Shown here piece after piece: positions 24,391 to 36,830 of a stretch of DNA of 64,000 nucleotides (positions within the stretch are counted from its first letter, which is position 1; each line of letters begins with the position of its first letter). The stretch covers positions 82,223,914-82,287,913 of the forward strand of contig CM036158.1 in the NCBI GenBank assembly GCA_020631735.1. The letters run 5' to 3'. The DNA is from Saccharum officinarum (lineage: Eukaryota; Streptophyta; Magnoliopsida; Poales; Poaceae). The position numbers were made by a program, and so were the translations under genes. Below the pieces are notes generated by a model. That model ran no database searches and was not told the origin of the DNA. It worked only from the letters and a program-made list of their open reading frames with translations.

Positions 24391-27242
24391 TAAAACTAGC
24401 AATGGGTAGGAGCGTCTTGTCAAAGGGAATATTAGTGGCAGATTGCCGTCTTTCCACATAAGTAACCACACCCTTGCTCCTCACGCGAAAGTGCCAGGCC
24501 AAAAGCCTGATTTCCTAGCTAGTAGTTGGTGCTGGTCAGATACCAAACCTTGCAGGGGAGCAATCTATCAGCACTTACAGCAGTGTGCCAGCCTGAGACC
24601 CTGAGAGTGACGGCACTAGAAGGATCATGCAATCAGATGGCCCAACTGCTAAATGCTCTATTTGGGAATAATGGTGACAGGAATAGTCAAGGTAATACAG
24701 AACCTTGAGGTTGGCACTACCTTTAATTTGTTTGGTTCCAAATTTGATTCCCAATGATCTATGGAGAATCAATCTGTTTGTTGGGCCTACCTCCATTTGT
24801 CTAAACTATATATTTTTTCTTCAAATCATATAAAATAAACTACAAGGATAAGCTTTTCATTTTTTTATTTATTCCCTGGAGCAGATGCTCAAACTCGTGA
24901 GCATTAGCCCAGGGGTTTCAGCTTCTGCTGTTCCGAGTTTGTCACCCATAATCAGCTAGCGTTGTTGTGTTATATCAGGAAGCCTGGTTTGCTGCTTCAG
25001 TCTCTGACCTATAAGAGATTTTCTAGAAACTGAATTAAAACAATCACAAAAGGGGCACAGCATGGCACATCTCTGAAGACTCTGCATGTCCGGATCGCAA
25101 GTGCCTCTCATCAACCGTAGTGGGAAACAATATCATAACAACTGTTGAGAATTTAGAGCTTTCATGCATGTCTACCACCATGTCAATTGGCACAAGACTA
25201 GCAAAGATAAATGATTGGCATACCTTAGTGTGCTCCATGGGACCCAACTCTCATGTGAAGATTCATACTTCCATTCAGATCTGAAAGTGGATGTTAGCAT
25301 CAATGTTAGGCAGACTGATACAGCACAAAAGCAGTAAGATAATATGGCACAAAAGAACCAAGAAATAAACTTGAAACAGTAAGAGTAAGGACAAGCTACA
25401 GTAAGTGGGCACCAGTCTCCTTTACCGTATAACCTAGAATAAGACAAAAAGGAAAATTGTTAAACTAGATTTTTTTTTGTGACCCATTTGACACTAGACT
25501 GATACAACTTGGAGTGACTGTCAGTCAGACACCTATGTGCACTAAAGATATATTTGCCACCATATATAAATTGTCAAAATAGTACTGCAAGCAATTTTTA
25601 TACAGAACCAAGATAATAAATAAACCCCTGAAGATGAAAAAAGTACAGGACTATGCATGTTAGCAACTGTAACAGGACTTCACAAATGTACTATCTCAAT
25701 AAGCTCTAATCATCACTGAACATTGCTGATCATGTTCTTGACTATACAATGCAAGCCAGTTTGTTTCTATTCTAATATTACACCAGTGAGATCATTCATT
25801 GGCATAACCCTCAACAATGTTCTGATAAGAAGCAAGCATTGGAAAGGCAGATTTAATTAGTATTAGCATTACAACATCCTGTATGTTGTCTTCCAATTCT
25901 CTTCGATTTTTTAGCTTGTCTAGCAGTTACAAGAATGACCAGTCCGATGCTGATCGCAAGCACAAAGTTTGCCCATAAAACTGATGGAATAACAGTCTGA
26001 TGTTCTTTGTCACAGTTTTCGGTCTGTTGGGGGTTTTGAGGCCATGGGTCTCTGTACCGTTCTTCTATTCCTTTTTCTTTTGAAGCTCGATGTGTCTTCG
26101 GGACTGCCTTGGTAATCCTAGGATTACTTGCGAGTTGTGAGTTCTTGTAATGTTTTAAACTCTACTTCTTCTTAATGAAATACGTACCTAAACAGGCAAT
26201 TGTAAAAGGAACAGAACAGGAAATTACACTGGAAAGACCGCTCAAACTCAAATAGTAAAATCTGCAGTTACAAGCAGCACTTAGCAGAGGAATTCTTCTT
26301 AGTCTCTTAGATACCATCAGCAAGCCATTATGTGCATGATAAGTAATTTATGAAAATGAATTAGAAAATAGAATATAATCTGCATTGATCATGACCTCGT
26401 GCAGCTGATATTATGCAAGAATTACAAAAAAAAAACATGTGTTAACAGCTATTCTGCAAGTATTACAAAAAAAATTACCTCTACCCACAGGGTTTGTTTT
26501 AATAAAACATGTTCAGCCTTTTTTTTTTTTTGAAAAACCATGTTCAGCAAATTGAAATGGACTGTAGCTTGTAACAAGTAACCTTGGAACAGTATTATTT
26601 ACTAACCTATCAGCAAACAGGATACTTGAGCAAACAAAATTATAGTTAAATTACAAGCAGCTTACTGTTGTATCATCCGTTGACTAAAGCATTTCAGCTG
26701 GACTGAAACAACTCACAAAAATTGAATAAGTGAACAACCAAACACAATCCAACTAGACACAATGTAAGCAGTTAGGGTTCTGAACACAGAACACACCTTA
26801 AGTCTCATAATGACTTCAGGCTGGTTTTCCTCTTGACTGAAAGATTATACAGATAATAATTTGCAGAAGCAGGATGTTGGATAGAATGTGTGCACACTGA
26901 TTTTTTCTATGTATTTTTCAAATGCATAAATAGGCTTCATAAAGTCTCACTAAACATCAGGCTTGATATATGAGGAGCTTGCCCTGCATGTAGCACACAA
27001 TTTAAGCTCATGTTTGAGCACCACTGACAGTATTCACCATGGCACTCAACATTAAGGAACAGGCTTGAACGAAGCAGTGTCACAATTATCATCTCAATTG
27101 ACACAGCAAGTAGTCTTCTGCTTAGGCCACCACAAAGCAGTCAGCAAAGAGCTAGCAGTTGGTTTCTTGTTTTCAGTCACCAACCAACCATTCAGTCACT
27201 GAGTCAAATGCCCCTTGGGAACACTATAGAGTTCGTCAATAA
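24391..27242. other. AT-rich intergenic region
   Basis: Almost 3 kb of AT-rich DNA with short T and A runs (for example near 26520) and no convincing coding segment. The piece at 24526-24708 is open for 60 codons but has no recognisable features. The region may be decayed flank of the broken gene at 27.2-27.8 kb. Confidence 0.4.
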
Positions 27243-27807
27243 TCATGGCATTTCAGCAGACTTTGGGAAACCATGTTTGCCCTCATTTTCCAGCTCTTTT
27301 TCATCCAATTCATCAGTATCTGAACTCAGGTCCTCTGTGTATCCTTGGGCATTACTCACTTTTTGAAGAAGTAAAAAGGGCATTTTTCTTGTAGCCCTAT
27401 ACAAGATTTGCTGTGGTGTTACAAGCCCCTCCTCTCTAAAGCAGTTTAGCTGCTCTTCCAGTATCTGTTGATCTGTGAGCTTTATACACTCCAGCAAAAT
27501 CTTGTCATGGTCGAGCCGCCATCAACTTGGTAAATGGTAACGGCTTGTATTCAGGATCAGGAACCATCGACATCCTTGTATACTGAAGACCATCAATCGA
27601 ATCCACAAGACCCATTCTCAGCAAATTGTGATACTCTGGAGAGTGGCCACTGCCCTTTCTTATATCCGTCAATGGCCGACTAAGGTTCTTCCGGATGTCT
27701 CCAAAGAGACCGACTAAGGTTCTTTGACGCAATCTTATAGACCTTTGCCCTTGACCGCAGCTTGTGCTTGGCAGCATATAACTTTGCCAACGACCCCATT
27801 ATATAAT
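27243..27807 (-). pseudogene. Broken gene fragment, unrecognised conserved-looking protein
   Basis: Two adjacent minus-strand frames look like parts of one protein. The upstream part (27505-27777) contains GSGHSPEYHNLLRMGLVDS and DPEYKPLPFTKLM. The downstream part (27243-27497) contains LTDQQILEEQLNCFREEGLV and an acidic tail DLSSDTDELDEKELENEG. They are out of register by one base near 27508. An ATG at about 27800 opens a third frame (start MGSLAKLYAAKHKLRSRAKVY), which a 34-bp internal duplication (repeat GAACCTTAGTCGG, plus-strand 27676-27688 and 27710-27722) throws out of frame. I do not recognise the family. Composition and the acidic tail suggest the C-terminal end of a soluble protein. 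It is probably a relic. Confidence 0.5.
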
Positions 27808-28420
27808 GTAAGAGCAGAAGTTGACCACAGTGTAGCGACACCGCTCAGCCATCGTCAGTAAAGACTTATTATTCATCTGAGAATTTGTGTGTAAGCTTGT
27901 GTGGCGTGGAACATATAGAAGCATATGGTTGTGGATCTGGTTCACGGTCTCCTTTCAAAAACTCGAGCTTCCGAAACTGATTGATACACTGCTTCATTTG
28001 CATAGCTTCTTAGATAAGCACTTTTTTTACCACTCTACCAAACATGGTCGTAGTCTTTGGATTATTCTAAAACCACTTCAGATCGGATTCTCTTTACAAA
28101 CATTTCTCTGGTGATTCTCCATCACGTTCTCTAAAAACGTTTGGAAGGAATTTTATAGATTCGTGTAAGAGAAATGAGAAGGAAATGAATTGAAATACGG
28201 GTGAAACATCTTTTTGGACGATTCTCGCTTATGTTGTGAGAATTGTTTTGGGTGATTTTGGACGAAATGTTTCACATTTTAGCATGTTTGACAGGGATTC
28301 TAAAGATTCATGCGAGAATCCAAAATGTTTCTTCGATCTCTTAAAGAGAAATGAGAAGGAAATGAATCAAAACAAGCGAATCATCCTTTTGGTTGATTAT
28401 CCCTTATACAATGTTAAAAA
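27808..28420. other. AT-rich spacer
   Basis: No supported gene. Two similar stretches near 28150-28210 and 28290-28390 (the block AGAGAAATGAGAAGGAAATGAAT occurs in both) form a diverged direct duplication of about 170-bp period. Confidence 0.45.
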
Positions 28421-28423
28421 TAT

Positions 28424-29068
28424 TTTTTTTTCGAAAGATCAGTTACCGGCTTTCATTGATAAGGTAGAAGCATAAATAATTACAAGCAATTTGGCGTAAG
28501 GAGCGCCCACTTAGCATGGCTTTTCACAAGATAGTGAGTTGCCTGCCACCCCTGGAACTATCTAACAGAGTTTACACAACACTGGGATCATCAACATGCT
28601 GGGACATGATTCTAGCCGACGGCATTACTAACTCGAGCCCTTTATTGCCCGCTCGTATCCAGGTCCTAGCTTCATCCTGGATTGCACTGATCAGGAGATC
28701 AGTTGGTCTTGCAGCGTTGTTGAAGATGCGTCGATTCCGTTCCTTCCAAATCTCCCAGACAATGAGCATCACCATTGACCGCAAACCATCTCTCTTCGAT
28801 CTCTGACCACAATTCCCCAATCCAACGAACCAAGCGCTTAGTTCATGGCTATCTACCCAGTTACCAGGCAGTAAACCATCCACCCTTAACCAATGTCCAG
28901 CTTTCTCCCAAATTGCCAGACTATATTGGCATTCCGTGAATAGGTGTGAGGTTGTCTCGAGGTTTCTCATGCATAGTGGACAGAAGTATTGATTTGGCCA
29001 TTCTCTTATCAGCAAACGTGCAGCTGTCCATATTCTGTTCTGGAGCATCAGCCAGGTGAAAGTCCTAT
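28424..29068 (-). mobile_element. LINE 3' fragment (zf-RVT domain)
   Basis: The minus strand encodes the C-terminal zinc-binding region of a plant LINE reverse transcriptase: FTWLMLQNRIWTAARLL, CPLCMRNLETTSHLFTEC and VWEIWKERNRRIFNN. The frame is open from about 29093 to 28572. A poly(T) run at 28427-28436 on the plus strand marks the poly(A) 3' end. Everything upstream of zf-RVT is missing, as in a 5'-truncated insertion. Confidence 0.85.
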
Positions 29069-30670
29069 GTTTGGTGTTGGTAATGAGTGACAATGCCTAA
29101 GTACTAATCCTGTGCCTAAGTTGTATGTAGCATATGAGGATTAGTACATTTCAAGGTTGGTGACAAGATGGACATGGTGATCATGATGACCACACTTGAA
29201 TTTGGACGCAACCCTACGTGGTCAAGACAAAGGTATTTGCTTAAGGGTTGTGTTTTAGTAACCAAGACACCTAGTGGGTGTGGTTACATTATAGGATAGA
29301 TAGCCGTACTATAAAGAGGAGAATGACGCGGCTATTGAACTCCTAAGTGCCTCTAGGTGTGCATTTTATAATCATATGCATTTGGATAGAACTAATATCG
29401 CCTCAAAAAATGATTGTGAAAATGCTAACACACTCGCACATGACGAGATCACTTAGTGGTGTTAGCACGTTTGCAAAGGCGATGGAGTTTGAGCGGTAGA
29501 GAGGGTTTGGGGTCCTCTCTCCCTCCCGCCGAGCTTGCGAGCAGGATTCAGGCGTTTTGAGGAGTTGAAACGACTATTTTCCACTACGCCGGAAGTCAGA
29601 AAAGAAACGGAGGCGAACGGAGGCCACAGAGGTGACCGGACACGGTCTCTGTTTGACCGTACGCGTCCGGTCAGTGTTCAGCGCCTGCGCGTGTTTCTGT
29701 TTTTTATCAGACGCGGTGGCGCGTCCGGTCACTGTCGACCGGACGCGTTCGGTCGTTCAGGGAGCTTACCGGACTCCAACCGGACGCTGGCACTGTGGCG
29801 TCCGGTCAGTTCTGCAGCGCGTTCGGTCACTGTTTCATTGTGCGATGCTCAGGTTTGACCAGCGCGTTCGTCNNNNNNNNNNNNNNNNNNNNNNNNNNNN
29901 NNNNNNNNNNNNNNNNNNNNNNNNNNNNNNNNNNNNNNNNNNNNNNNNNNNNNNNNNNNNNNNNNNNNNNNNAAAGGTGTTTCTCAGCTGAACAAATAAG
30001 CAAGAGACCTCTAAAAGAGGTGAAGGGGATGTATTTATACACCCTCAGATAAATCCAACCGTTACCTTTCGAATCAGCAAAACACGCACTGACCGGACGC
30101 GCCTGTCGACATGACCAGACGCGCCGATCAGATGTAACGGTAGAAAACCGAAAGCTACGCTGAGTGACCGGACGCGCCGATCTGTGATGACCGGATGCGC
30201 CGGTCTGAGATGACCGGACGCACCCGGTCTGAGATGATCGGACGCGTCGATCATGCAAGAGCTTACTGAAAAAATGACCTGACGCATGACCGCGTCCGAT
30301 CATAGGTGACGGACCGCGTTAGGTCACCACGGGACCTTACTGGAACATGACCGGACTCACCTAGGTCAAGCTACTCGCTCATGCCCCCCTTTATAGTACG
30401 GTCAAAGGAAGAAACCAAGATCCTAACGACTATTCTAGATGTAACTCAACACCTTACATCCGGAACTAACCGTCCTTAATCTTTTCGTTGATCCTTTGAA
30501 ACCGAAACGATTTCCATCAAGGGACATGAATACCATATTGCCGAAAGCAGTTATCATCTCCATGACCTAACTTACCAACGTTTCTGCAAAACACACGTTA
30601 GTCATGGTAATTATGCGTTGTCATCAATTGCCGAAACCAACACTGGGGCCTAGATGCTTTCACTATCTTA
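29069..30670. repeat. Inverted-repeat structure around the assembly gap
   Basis: The left arm reads inward as TTGGTGTTGGTAATGAGTG, later CCGTACTATAAAGAGG, then GC-rich CCGGACGCG units. The right arm on the minus strand gives GTGTTGGTTTCGGC, GATGACAAC, then CCGTACTATAAAGGGG, then similar GACCGGACGCG units. The arms are diverged but run in the same order, so they form an inverted pair of roughly 0.8 kb each. The order of landmarks (TGACAA, TATA-like box, GGACGCG repeats) resembles LTR or transposon ends seen in grasses. No coding sequence is visible. Confidence 0.55.
29873..29972. other. Assembly gap (100 N)
   Basis: Exactly 100 N characters, the usual placeholder for a gap of unknown size. 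Frames drawn across it are meaningless. Confidence 1.
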
Positions 30671-30699
30671 GCGGAGAGACCTCATTGGTCCCAAATTAG

Positions 30700-31522
30700 T
30701 AGCGTAGAACAATTTGTTGCCCCGTATTGCTAATATAGAGTTGGCCCATGAACAAGATGAGTTTTACAGGAATTTACATCCAAATAGAAAATTCTCGGTG
30801 AAGTCACACTTTCAAGCGTTATTGCATAATGACATCCCAAACATTAACAAACTCATTTGAAAAGTGAAGGCCCCACTGAAAATAAAAATCTTCTTGTGGT
30901 ACCTACAACGAGTCATATTAACAAAGGCGCAATTGACAAAGTAGTAAAACTTGTTGCTTTTGTCACAAAGAAGAGAGAATTAAGCACTTGTTCTTTGACT
31001 GCCGGTTTGTCTGTTCAATTTGGTCTTTTATTCATATTTCGACAGGTCTTTTAAAACCCCACAATATAGGTTATATGTTCAATGGCTGGCTAAGAGGTGT
31101 CAACAAAGATGTCAAGCTTTTACTCCTGCTAGGAGGAGCTACGACTTGTTGGTCTATTTGGCTCAGTAGGAATGATATTGTTTTTGAAAAGAAAAAACTA
31201 TGTTTCTCCTATGTAGGTTATTTATTTGGTTATCCACTGACTACGTACTTGGGCTATTCTGCAGAAACCGGATTTTGCATGATACAATTGTAGTGGTATC
31301 ACAACAGTTGATGTAGGTGGTCAAGGATTTTTTCTCCCAGGCACATGGGTGGCGGTCTAGTTTACGAATTAATAGTCACTAAATTGTGGCATGTTTCTTC
31401 TCTTTCTCTGGCTGTGTGCCTCATGTTAGGCAGAGACCGGAAGTTGTCTTCTTTGGCTTTGTATCAAGTCGATGCATTGCTTCCGAGGTTTTAATAAAAG
31501 CTTCCTTTTATATATAAAAAAG
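30700..31522 (+). mobile_element. LINE remnant (zf-RVT domain), plus strand
   Basis: Broken frames encode the end of a reverse-transcriptase ORF: LKIKIFLWYLQR in one frame near 30880, then FFDCRFVCSIWSF and TTCWSIWLSRNDIVFEKK in another (30988-31293). This is the typical zf-RVT pattern. The end is an A-rich stretch near 31495-31522. Frameshifts and stops rule out function. Confidence 0.75.
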
Positions 31523-31529
31523 AATCCCT

Positions 31530-31660
31530 CCTTGGCCAGATATGCAGGCACTGTTGTTGTCCGCGTTCCTAGGACCCATGCTTCCATGTCAGGGAGAGCG
31601 ACACTGTTGTTGTCACCCTCATTGTTCCATCCTGGTGGCGTGACTAGCTACAGACTCGTA
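31530..31660 (+). repeat. Dispersed repeat, partner of 42005-42130
   Basis: GCCAGATATGCAGG, then GAGAGCGACACTGTTGTTG and CATCCTGGTGGCGTGACTAG. The same blocks occur in the same order on the minus strand at 42005-42130, with roughly four bases in five matching by eye. Neither copy has coding capacity. Confidence 0.75.
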
Positions 31661-32504
31661 GCAGGATCCACTGCTGCGTTTCTTTGCAAAAAGACAAGCA
31701 CGGGTCTTGGGTCCAAAACAAGCATGCACCTAGCAGCCTAGGGTCGGTCATTCCCACTGGCTTCACCTAAAAAGCTAGAAAAACTGGAGAAGTGACGTTT
31801 AGGCAGTTTCCTCCTTATCCTTAAAAGAATAAAAAACAGCTTCTCTTTGACATTCTCACGAAACTGTTTGTTAGCATTTGGCAGGGACTCGAGAAGCCAC
31901 AACTGAAGCCCACAGAATTTTAGGCTTTGAAGAGGCAGTTTCAAGATGTGCACTCACAGCTGCCAGCGGGGCAGGGCAACCAAGACATATCTCCTGCTCA
32001 AGCAGAATTCAGTCCTTGTGACCTCTTATCAGCTCAAGCAGAAATACACTATAAATATAATCTCATGCATTATCAAAGATAACATTCGTAGACAAATCGC
32101 AAAAATCTTCTTGCATGCATAGGGCAGACCAGCCAGAGGCTCCACACGAGTGGGGTATGGGAAGGGAATACAAAGTCGCAAGTCTTACCCGCAGAATTCT
32201 GCAGAGTTGCGTGCATCTGTATAATTAATCTCTGGGCAAAGTAGCGAGTAAGTATTGTCTGGTACCTACATTTTTTTAAAACAAACGTTTACCTACACAA
32301 TGCCTTGGCAAATCGCCACCGTTTCACTTAATGCTCTGATTACTATATATGCACAGCAAAAATCCAGGATGTCCCTGATCGTCTATGGGTCTTTAGTACT
32401 GTACGTATGAAGTATGAACAAAATCTATTAACCGACAGAACAGCATCAGGGGATCGCATCAGGGAAAGAGGCTGGCATCCAGTATAGTCATGGTTCTGTA
32501 CCTA
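31661..32504. other. Spacer and 3' flank of the PMT gene
   Basis: No supported gene. The part adjacent to 32505 should hold the 3' UTR of the minus-strand methyltransferase gene. Confidence 0.4.
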
Positions 32505-35117
32505 TCAGCTGTTCTGTTCTTCGCTGCCAACCCAATACTCTTTCACTGAAATCAGAATCTTCTCGGGAACGTGTGGGCCATCCTCATGATCAAGTAACTT
32601 GGACTTCCACCGCATTCCTGCCACCATTTCTAACCTTGTTCAGTACATCAGCACTGTCCCGCAGTATGACTGCACCCTCTGGCCGTAAAATCCTATCCAT
32701 CTCCAGAAGAATGTCTTCTGCATCACACCTACCAATTTTGACACAAACATATTAACAGAAGATACGATTTGCCTTTGCATTACCAACACAGGAGAAAGAA
32801 CAGAGAACGCTTACTTGTTCTGATATAAACTGAGGACGCCATTGCCATGTATCAGGTCGTATGTCCTAGGGTATGTTGAGAAGGCTTCGCACCTGGCAAT
32901 AGTGCAACGTCGCAGAAAACACAAGATCAGTTCCCACACATCAGCATCTCATTTGACAGTGAATGCCAGAAGCATAAGACTCACCAATCATGGTATATAC
33001 CAATCAGACCTCGCTCATAGATGATACCGAGAGTGTTCCATTCTGATATAGAGGGCACAACGTTCATTACCCAGGACCTGGGAGAATGAAGAGTTGCAGC
33101 AAAACTTCCGAGGCCTGCATTCATGTCCATAATATTCCTGTACCTTGAAGAACCTATCAGCTTGTTCACCCTCTTATAAGTATTGACATGCTTCTTCCAC
33201 AGCTTATTATCCTCCTCATAGACTTCTTGTGTGATGCCTGGGACCTGACCCTCCAGAATTCTGGGAGGAATGGCAGATAGTCTCTCTGGAAACTTCTTTA
33301 GCTGTGCTACCTCTACAGGAGGTGTTACACAAGATTCCATTTTCTTATACCTAAATTATAAACCAAAAATAAACACAAATTAAAACTGATATAATTGGAA
33401 GATAAAAACAGAGCAGATTGCCCAAGCTACAAGTGATTGACAGAAAAGAAGCACATGTTTCTTCCATTGTGAATCAGTAGTAATTTCTGCAATCACTATC
33501 TCAACTTACCCTACCCTACATAAGGCAACCAATTCTTGATCCTATATTTTTCCAGTGTGTAAAACATAAACTGTTATATATATGAATTTATGAGGATTTT
33601 GTAGTGAATGATTATGGTTTAGTCAAGTTCACATGGAAATAGGAACTAGAAAATAAAGCTTGAGTTCATAACTTGTATAAACTTAAGACATACCAGACAT
33701 CATCTGCATCTTGAACTTTGCACATCTTGCTAGCATGACCATCCTTTTGATGACATGAATATGAATTCCCTTGTTTCTGCCAAATAGCAATATCATCCTT
33801 CTCATAGATTTTATCCCAGCAAAGCATTTCAGCAATGTTTTCAATTCTATGTTGATCTTCCTCTGCATCTTGTTTAGACCTTTTCCATGATTGATGGTAT
33901 TTCTTCCAATTGATGGGAGGTCCAGAAAGTATCCAATAACCCCAGGCCTCAGAACCCGGTCTACTTCCATCATATACATACCGCCTGCATGAAGAAAATA
34001 ATATAGCTCATTAGTCATTGCATATTTACATATATAAAGGTAAAAGGTTGGCTCAGGTACTGGAATCTAGTGAATAGTTTTTACTGCTCACCATTTGACT
34101 CCCATGGGATTAAACAGCGTGAGCAATGAGCCATATCAAAAGATCCAGAGGGGTATGGGAGCTTTATAGTTCCAAGTACTCCAATTACTGCAGGGACACC
34201 TCGCTCCAAAGCAAATTGAACCTGAGCTTCGTGTGAATCTCTGGGTGCAAATGACATGGTTAATACATTTCTGTCCATTAGGTAAGCTCCGAAGCTTGCA
34301 ACCTGTACGTGGTCAGAAATGTTACTCCCAGCTATGGAGGGGATCAAGTAATTAAGATTAGTTTACAAGAAAATGAAGATAAGTCTTACTAAGAAGGCCA
34401 ACATCTAAATGCCTTGGAACTATAAATTATGAAGTATATAAGACACATCTTAAAGGAAGTAAAATATAACCAGATCTGGTGAGAGAGCATACCCCACATC
34501 CAGTATCAAGTGCAGTTCTGATGGTGCCATCAGCGAGTGGGATGACGGATGCAAGTTCATCAAGGTAAGCATTCGCTCCATTGGGAAACATCGTTCCTCC
34601 TCCTGGAAATTGAACACATCTCCCTGATATTGGATCCAATTCTGAACAGCTTTCTCAACCGTCAGACTCTTATACGGAACATTTGCAATGGAACATAGTC
34701 ACGGCTCTTGGGCCAAGAGAAAGGGGTGACATATCCTTTTGGTGCTGGGATTAGACAATGCAGTTTCTCATTCTCTACAGGACAATGCCTTTCTCTGTAT
34801 GTCATATTTTCTCTAGGAAAGGCCATTGCTCGGTTCTGGTCTTGACAAGGAGTATAGTCACTGTATTGGATGTGGCATGGCTCAATCATTTTATTGGACA
34901 TGATCAATGGATTATCGCCACTTATGGTATGATGGGTCTCAAAGTGCAAATTTGGCAAGATTGTACAGTCAGTTTCTTGGTTAACCCTCAGAGCTATACT
35001 ATCACCCCTTCCTGTCCCACTTTTCTGCCAAGCACCTAGTATGTAAAAGAAGCAGGATAAACCCATCACAATTACTATTGTCATTGTGCTCCGCGTTCTA
35101 CGGTCACCTGGATTCAT
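32505..35117 (-). CDS. PMT-type putative methyltransferase (DUF248, Golgi membrane)
   Basis: This belongs to the plant-specific DUF248 family, of the QUASIMODO2/PMT type: type II Golgi membrane proteins with a SAM-methyltransferase fold, linked to pectin methylation. Exons on the minus strand are 35117-34493, 34302-34092, 33984-33694, 33350-32985, 32892-32815 and 32728-32505, all GT-AG and phase-compatible. Residues ~12-30 form one membrane anchor ([18 protein letters not shown]). Next come the conserved [13 protein letters not shown] and RHCP motifs, [17 protein letters not shown], the SAM motif [60 protein letters not shown] and [18 protein letters not shown]. The full length would be about 620 residues, normal for the family. 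Four small indels disrupt the frame as written (near 34686, 34607, 33941 and 32628), each at a short T, G or A run. The gene otherwise looks intact, so consensus errors are likely. Confidence 0.92.
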
Positions 35118-36530
35118 TCTTGAGCCCTCATGAATCTGAAATAATCAAAAAAAATTGTTAAGCTCACTCTGAATGAATTGGACCATTTGCAGTACCAGTG
35201 ATCTTATGAACAAGGTATCCACATAATAAGCTGGATGTTGAAAACATAAACAACAGATTAATCAATTGGAACATGGACTGACTAAGATCTGAATTTTAGG
35301 TGAAGGATAATTCCGTTGGCTTTGATCTTGTTCCAACAGATTGGAGCTCATAGCAAATTATTGAATTAGAATATTAATGCCAGATGTGGAGTTTCTCATG
35401 AATCAGAAATTACCACAGGAAAGTGATTAGCTATTCACTTCAAATAGCACACCATGACAGACGACTATCTTCTCAACAGGATATCAGCATCTAATGAACT
35501 AGACTTCTAAAACACAACTAAGAGATCAAGGAAATGAAACATAAACTAAGTACTGGATTTGATTTATAAGTGAGGGGTAATCCCTTTGACTTTGTTCTTG
35601 TTCCAACAGAATGGATAAAATAGATTAATAAACTAGTGAACTAGATTATCATACTATTGAGTATTGAATGAATATTATCAGGTGGCCGATAAATGATAAA
35701 CTACCCAGCCAGCGCATCAGTCCTGAGAACAAGTTTATTGACACTCAGCCATGTGCATCAACCTCAATCATGTGACTATGCCTAACCATTTCAGATCCCT
35801 AACTGATTTGTTTAGTCTGAAGCTAGCAGTCCAGTCCATCCTGGAGGTCTTGGCATAGCATGAAGCTATGAGCAAATCTACGGTTCATGAAAGGAATTGG
35901 AGGTAAACAAGCACAGATTGCCGATAATTGTTCGGCTTGTGATCGATCCCTACACAATCCCAGGTGGAACGGCAACAAAGGAGCAGCAGCAGTTGCTCCT
36001 GAACTACACCGAGGCTTGAGTGACTACGCTAGGCTACCATTACGATCCCCAACCTCACGCAACGCGAACAGCGTCGTGATTCCACGACTCCCCAGCGGCG
36101 GATCAAAGCAACAACGTAATCAAAACAAGGCGAATCGCAGAAACAACGACCGAGCTAGCTAGGACCCACCGCCGAGGCCCAAGGCAACTGAAGAGCGAAA
36201 CGAACCGGATCGAATTCAAACGGGAGCGGCGCAGGAGGAGGAAGCGAACCTCTCTCTCTCTCTTCAGGGGGACGGCGGGGGCCGGTTCAGCGGAGCGGGG
36301 ACAGCTTCGAGCTCGCCGCGGCGGCGGCGGGGGTAGCTTCAAGTTCGCCTCGGCGGCGGTGGCGGTGACGGCTTCAAGCTCGCAGCCGCTGCGCCGGACG
36401 GAGAGGGCGCGGGGTTGAGCTGTGTTCGGAATTTGGGTGGGGTTGGTCGCTGCGGCGCTGCGGCTCTGACTTTTTTTTTTATCGCGCGCTGCTGCTGCTG
36501 CAGCACAGCGCATCGTCATGGAAAGGAGCG
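35118..36530 (-). promoter_or_regulatory. 5' leader, leader intron and promoter region of the PMT gene
   Basis: Just upstream of the ATG, the minus strand reads a possible acceptor (TTTCAG) and a 24-base leader piece. About 1 kb of AT-rich DNA follows, then a GC-rich block (36230-36480) with a GA-repeat on the minus strand. This looks like a leader exon, a long leader intron and a GC-rich transcription start region. The exact start is not determined. Confidence 0.5.
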
Positions 36531-36550
36531 AGAGCTAGGCGTCGACACCA

Positions 36551-36830
36551 GGGCCTAGTTTATTTCTCAATTTCTCCTCTCAAATTCCACTGTGTAAAAA
36601 GGAAATTTCTCATTACATCAAAATGTCGGCAAATGCATAGAGTACTAAATGTAGATAAATCAAAAACTAATTGCACAGCTTTATTGTACTTTGCGAGACG
36701 AACTTTTGAGTCTAATTAATCAATTTCTTGACAATGTTTTGCACTACAAAATAAACGCGCTACGTGTTCTGATAGGAACACTGTAGCGTGTAGTGCCGAG
36801 TCGGTGACCCAACTCGATCTAAACACGCCA
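36551..36830. mobile_element. GTTTAG-end MITE family, copy 7
   Basis: GGGCCTAGTTTATTTCTC at the left and CGATCTAAACACGCC at the right, with the core AGAGTACTAAATGTAGAT and AACTAATTGCACAGC. It lies right beside the presumed PMT promoter. Confidence 0.75.

Noticed and set aside
24061..24502. Open frames with long Ile, Tyr and Ser runs on both strands
   Set aside because: They are produced by the (AAT)n/(ACT)n microsatellite and have no start context or domain.
29632..30303. Open frames running through the N gap
   Set aside because: They consist largely of X residues, and the GACCGG repeat translates openly in several frames.
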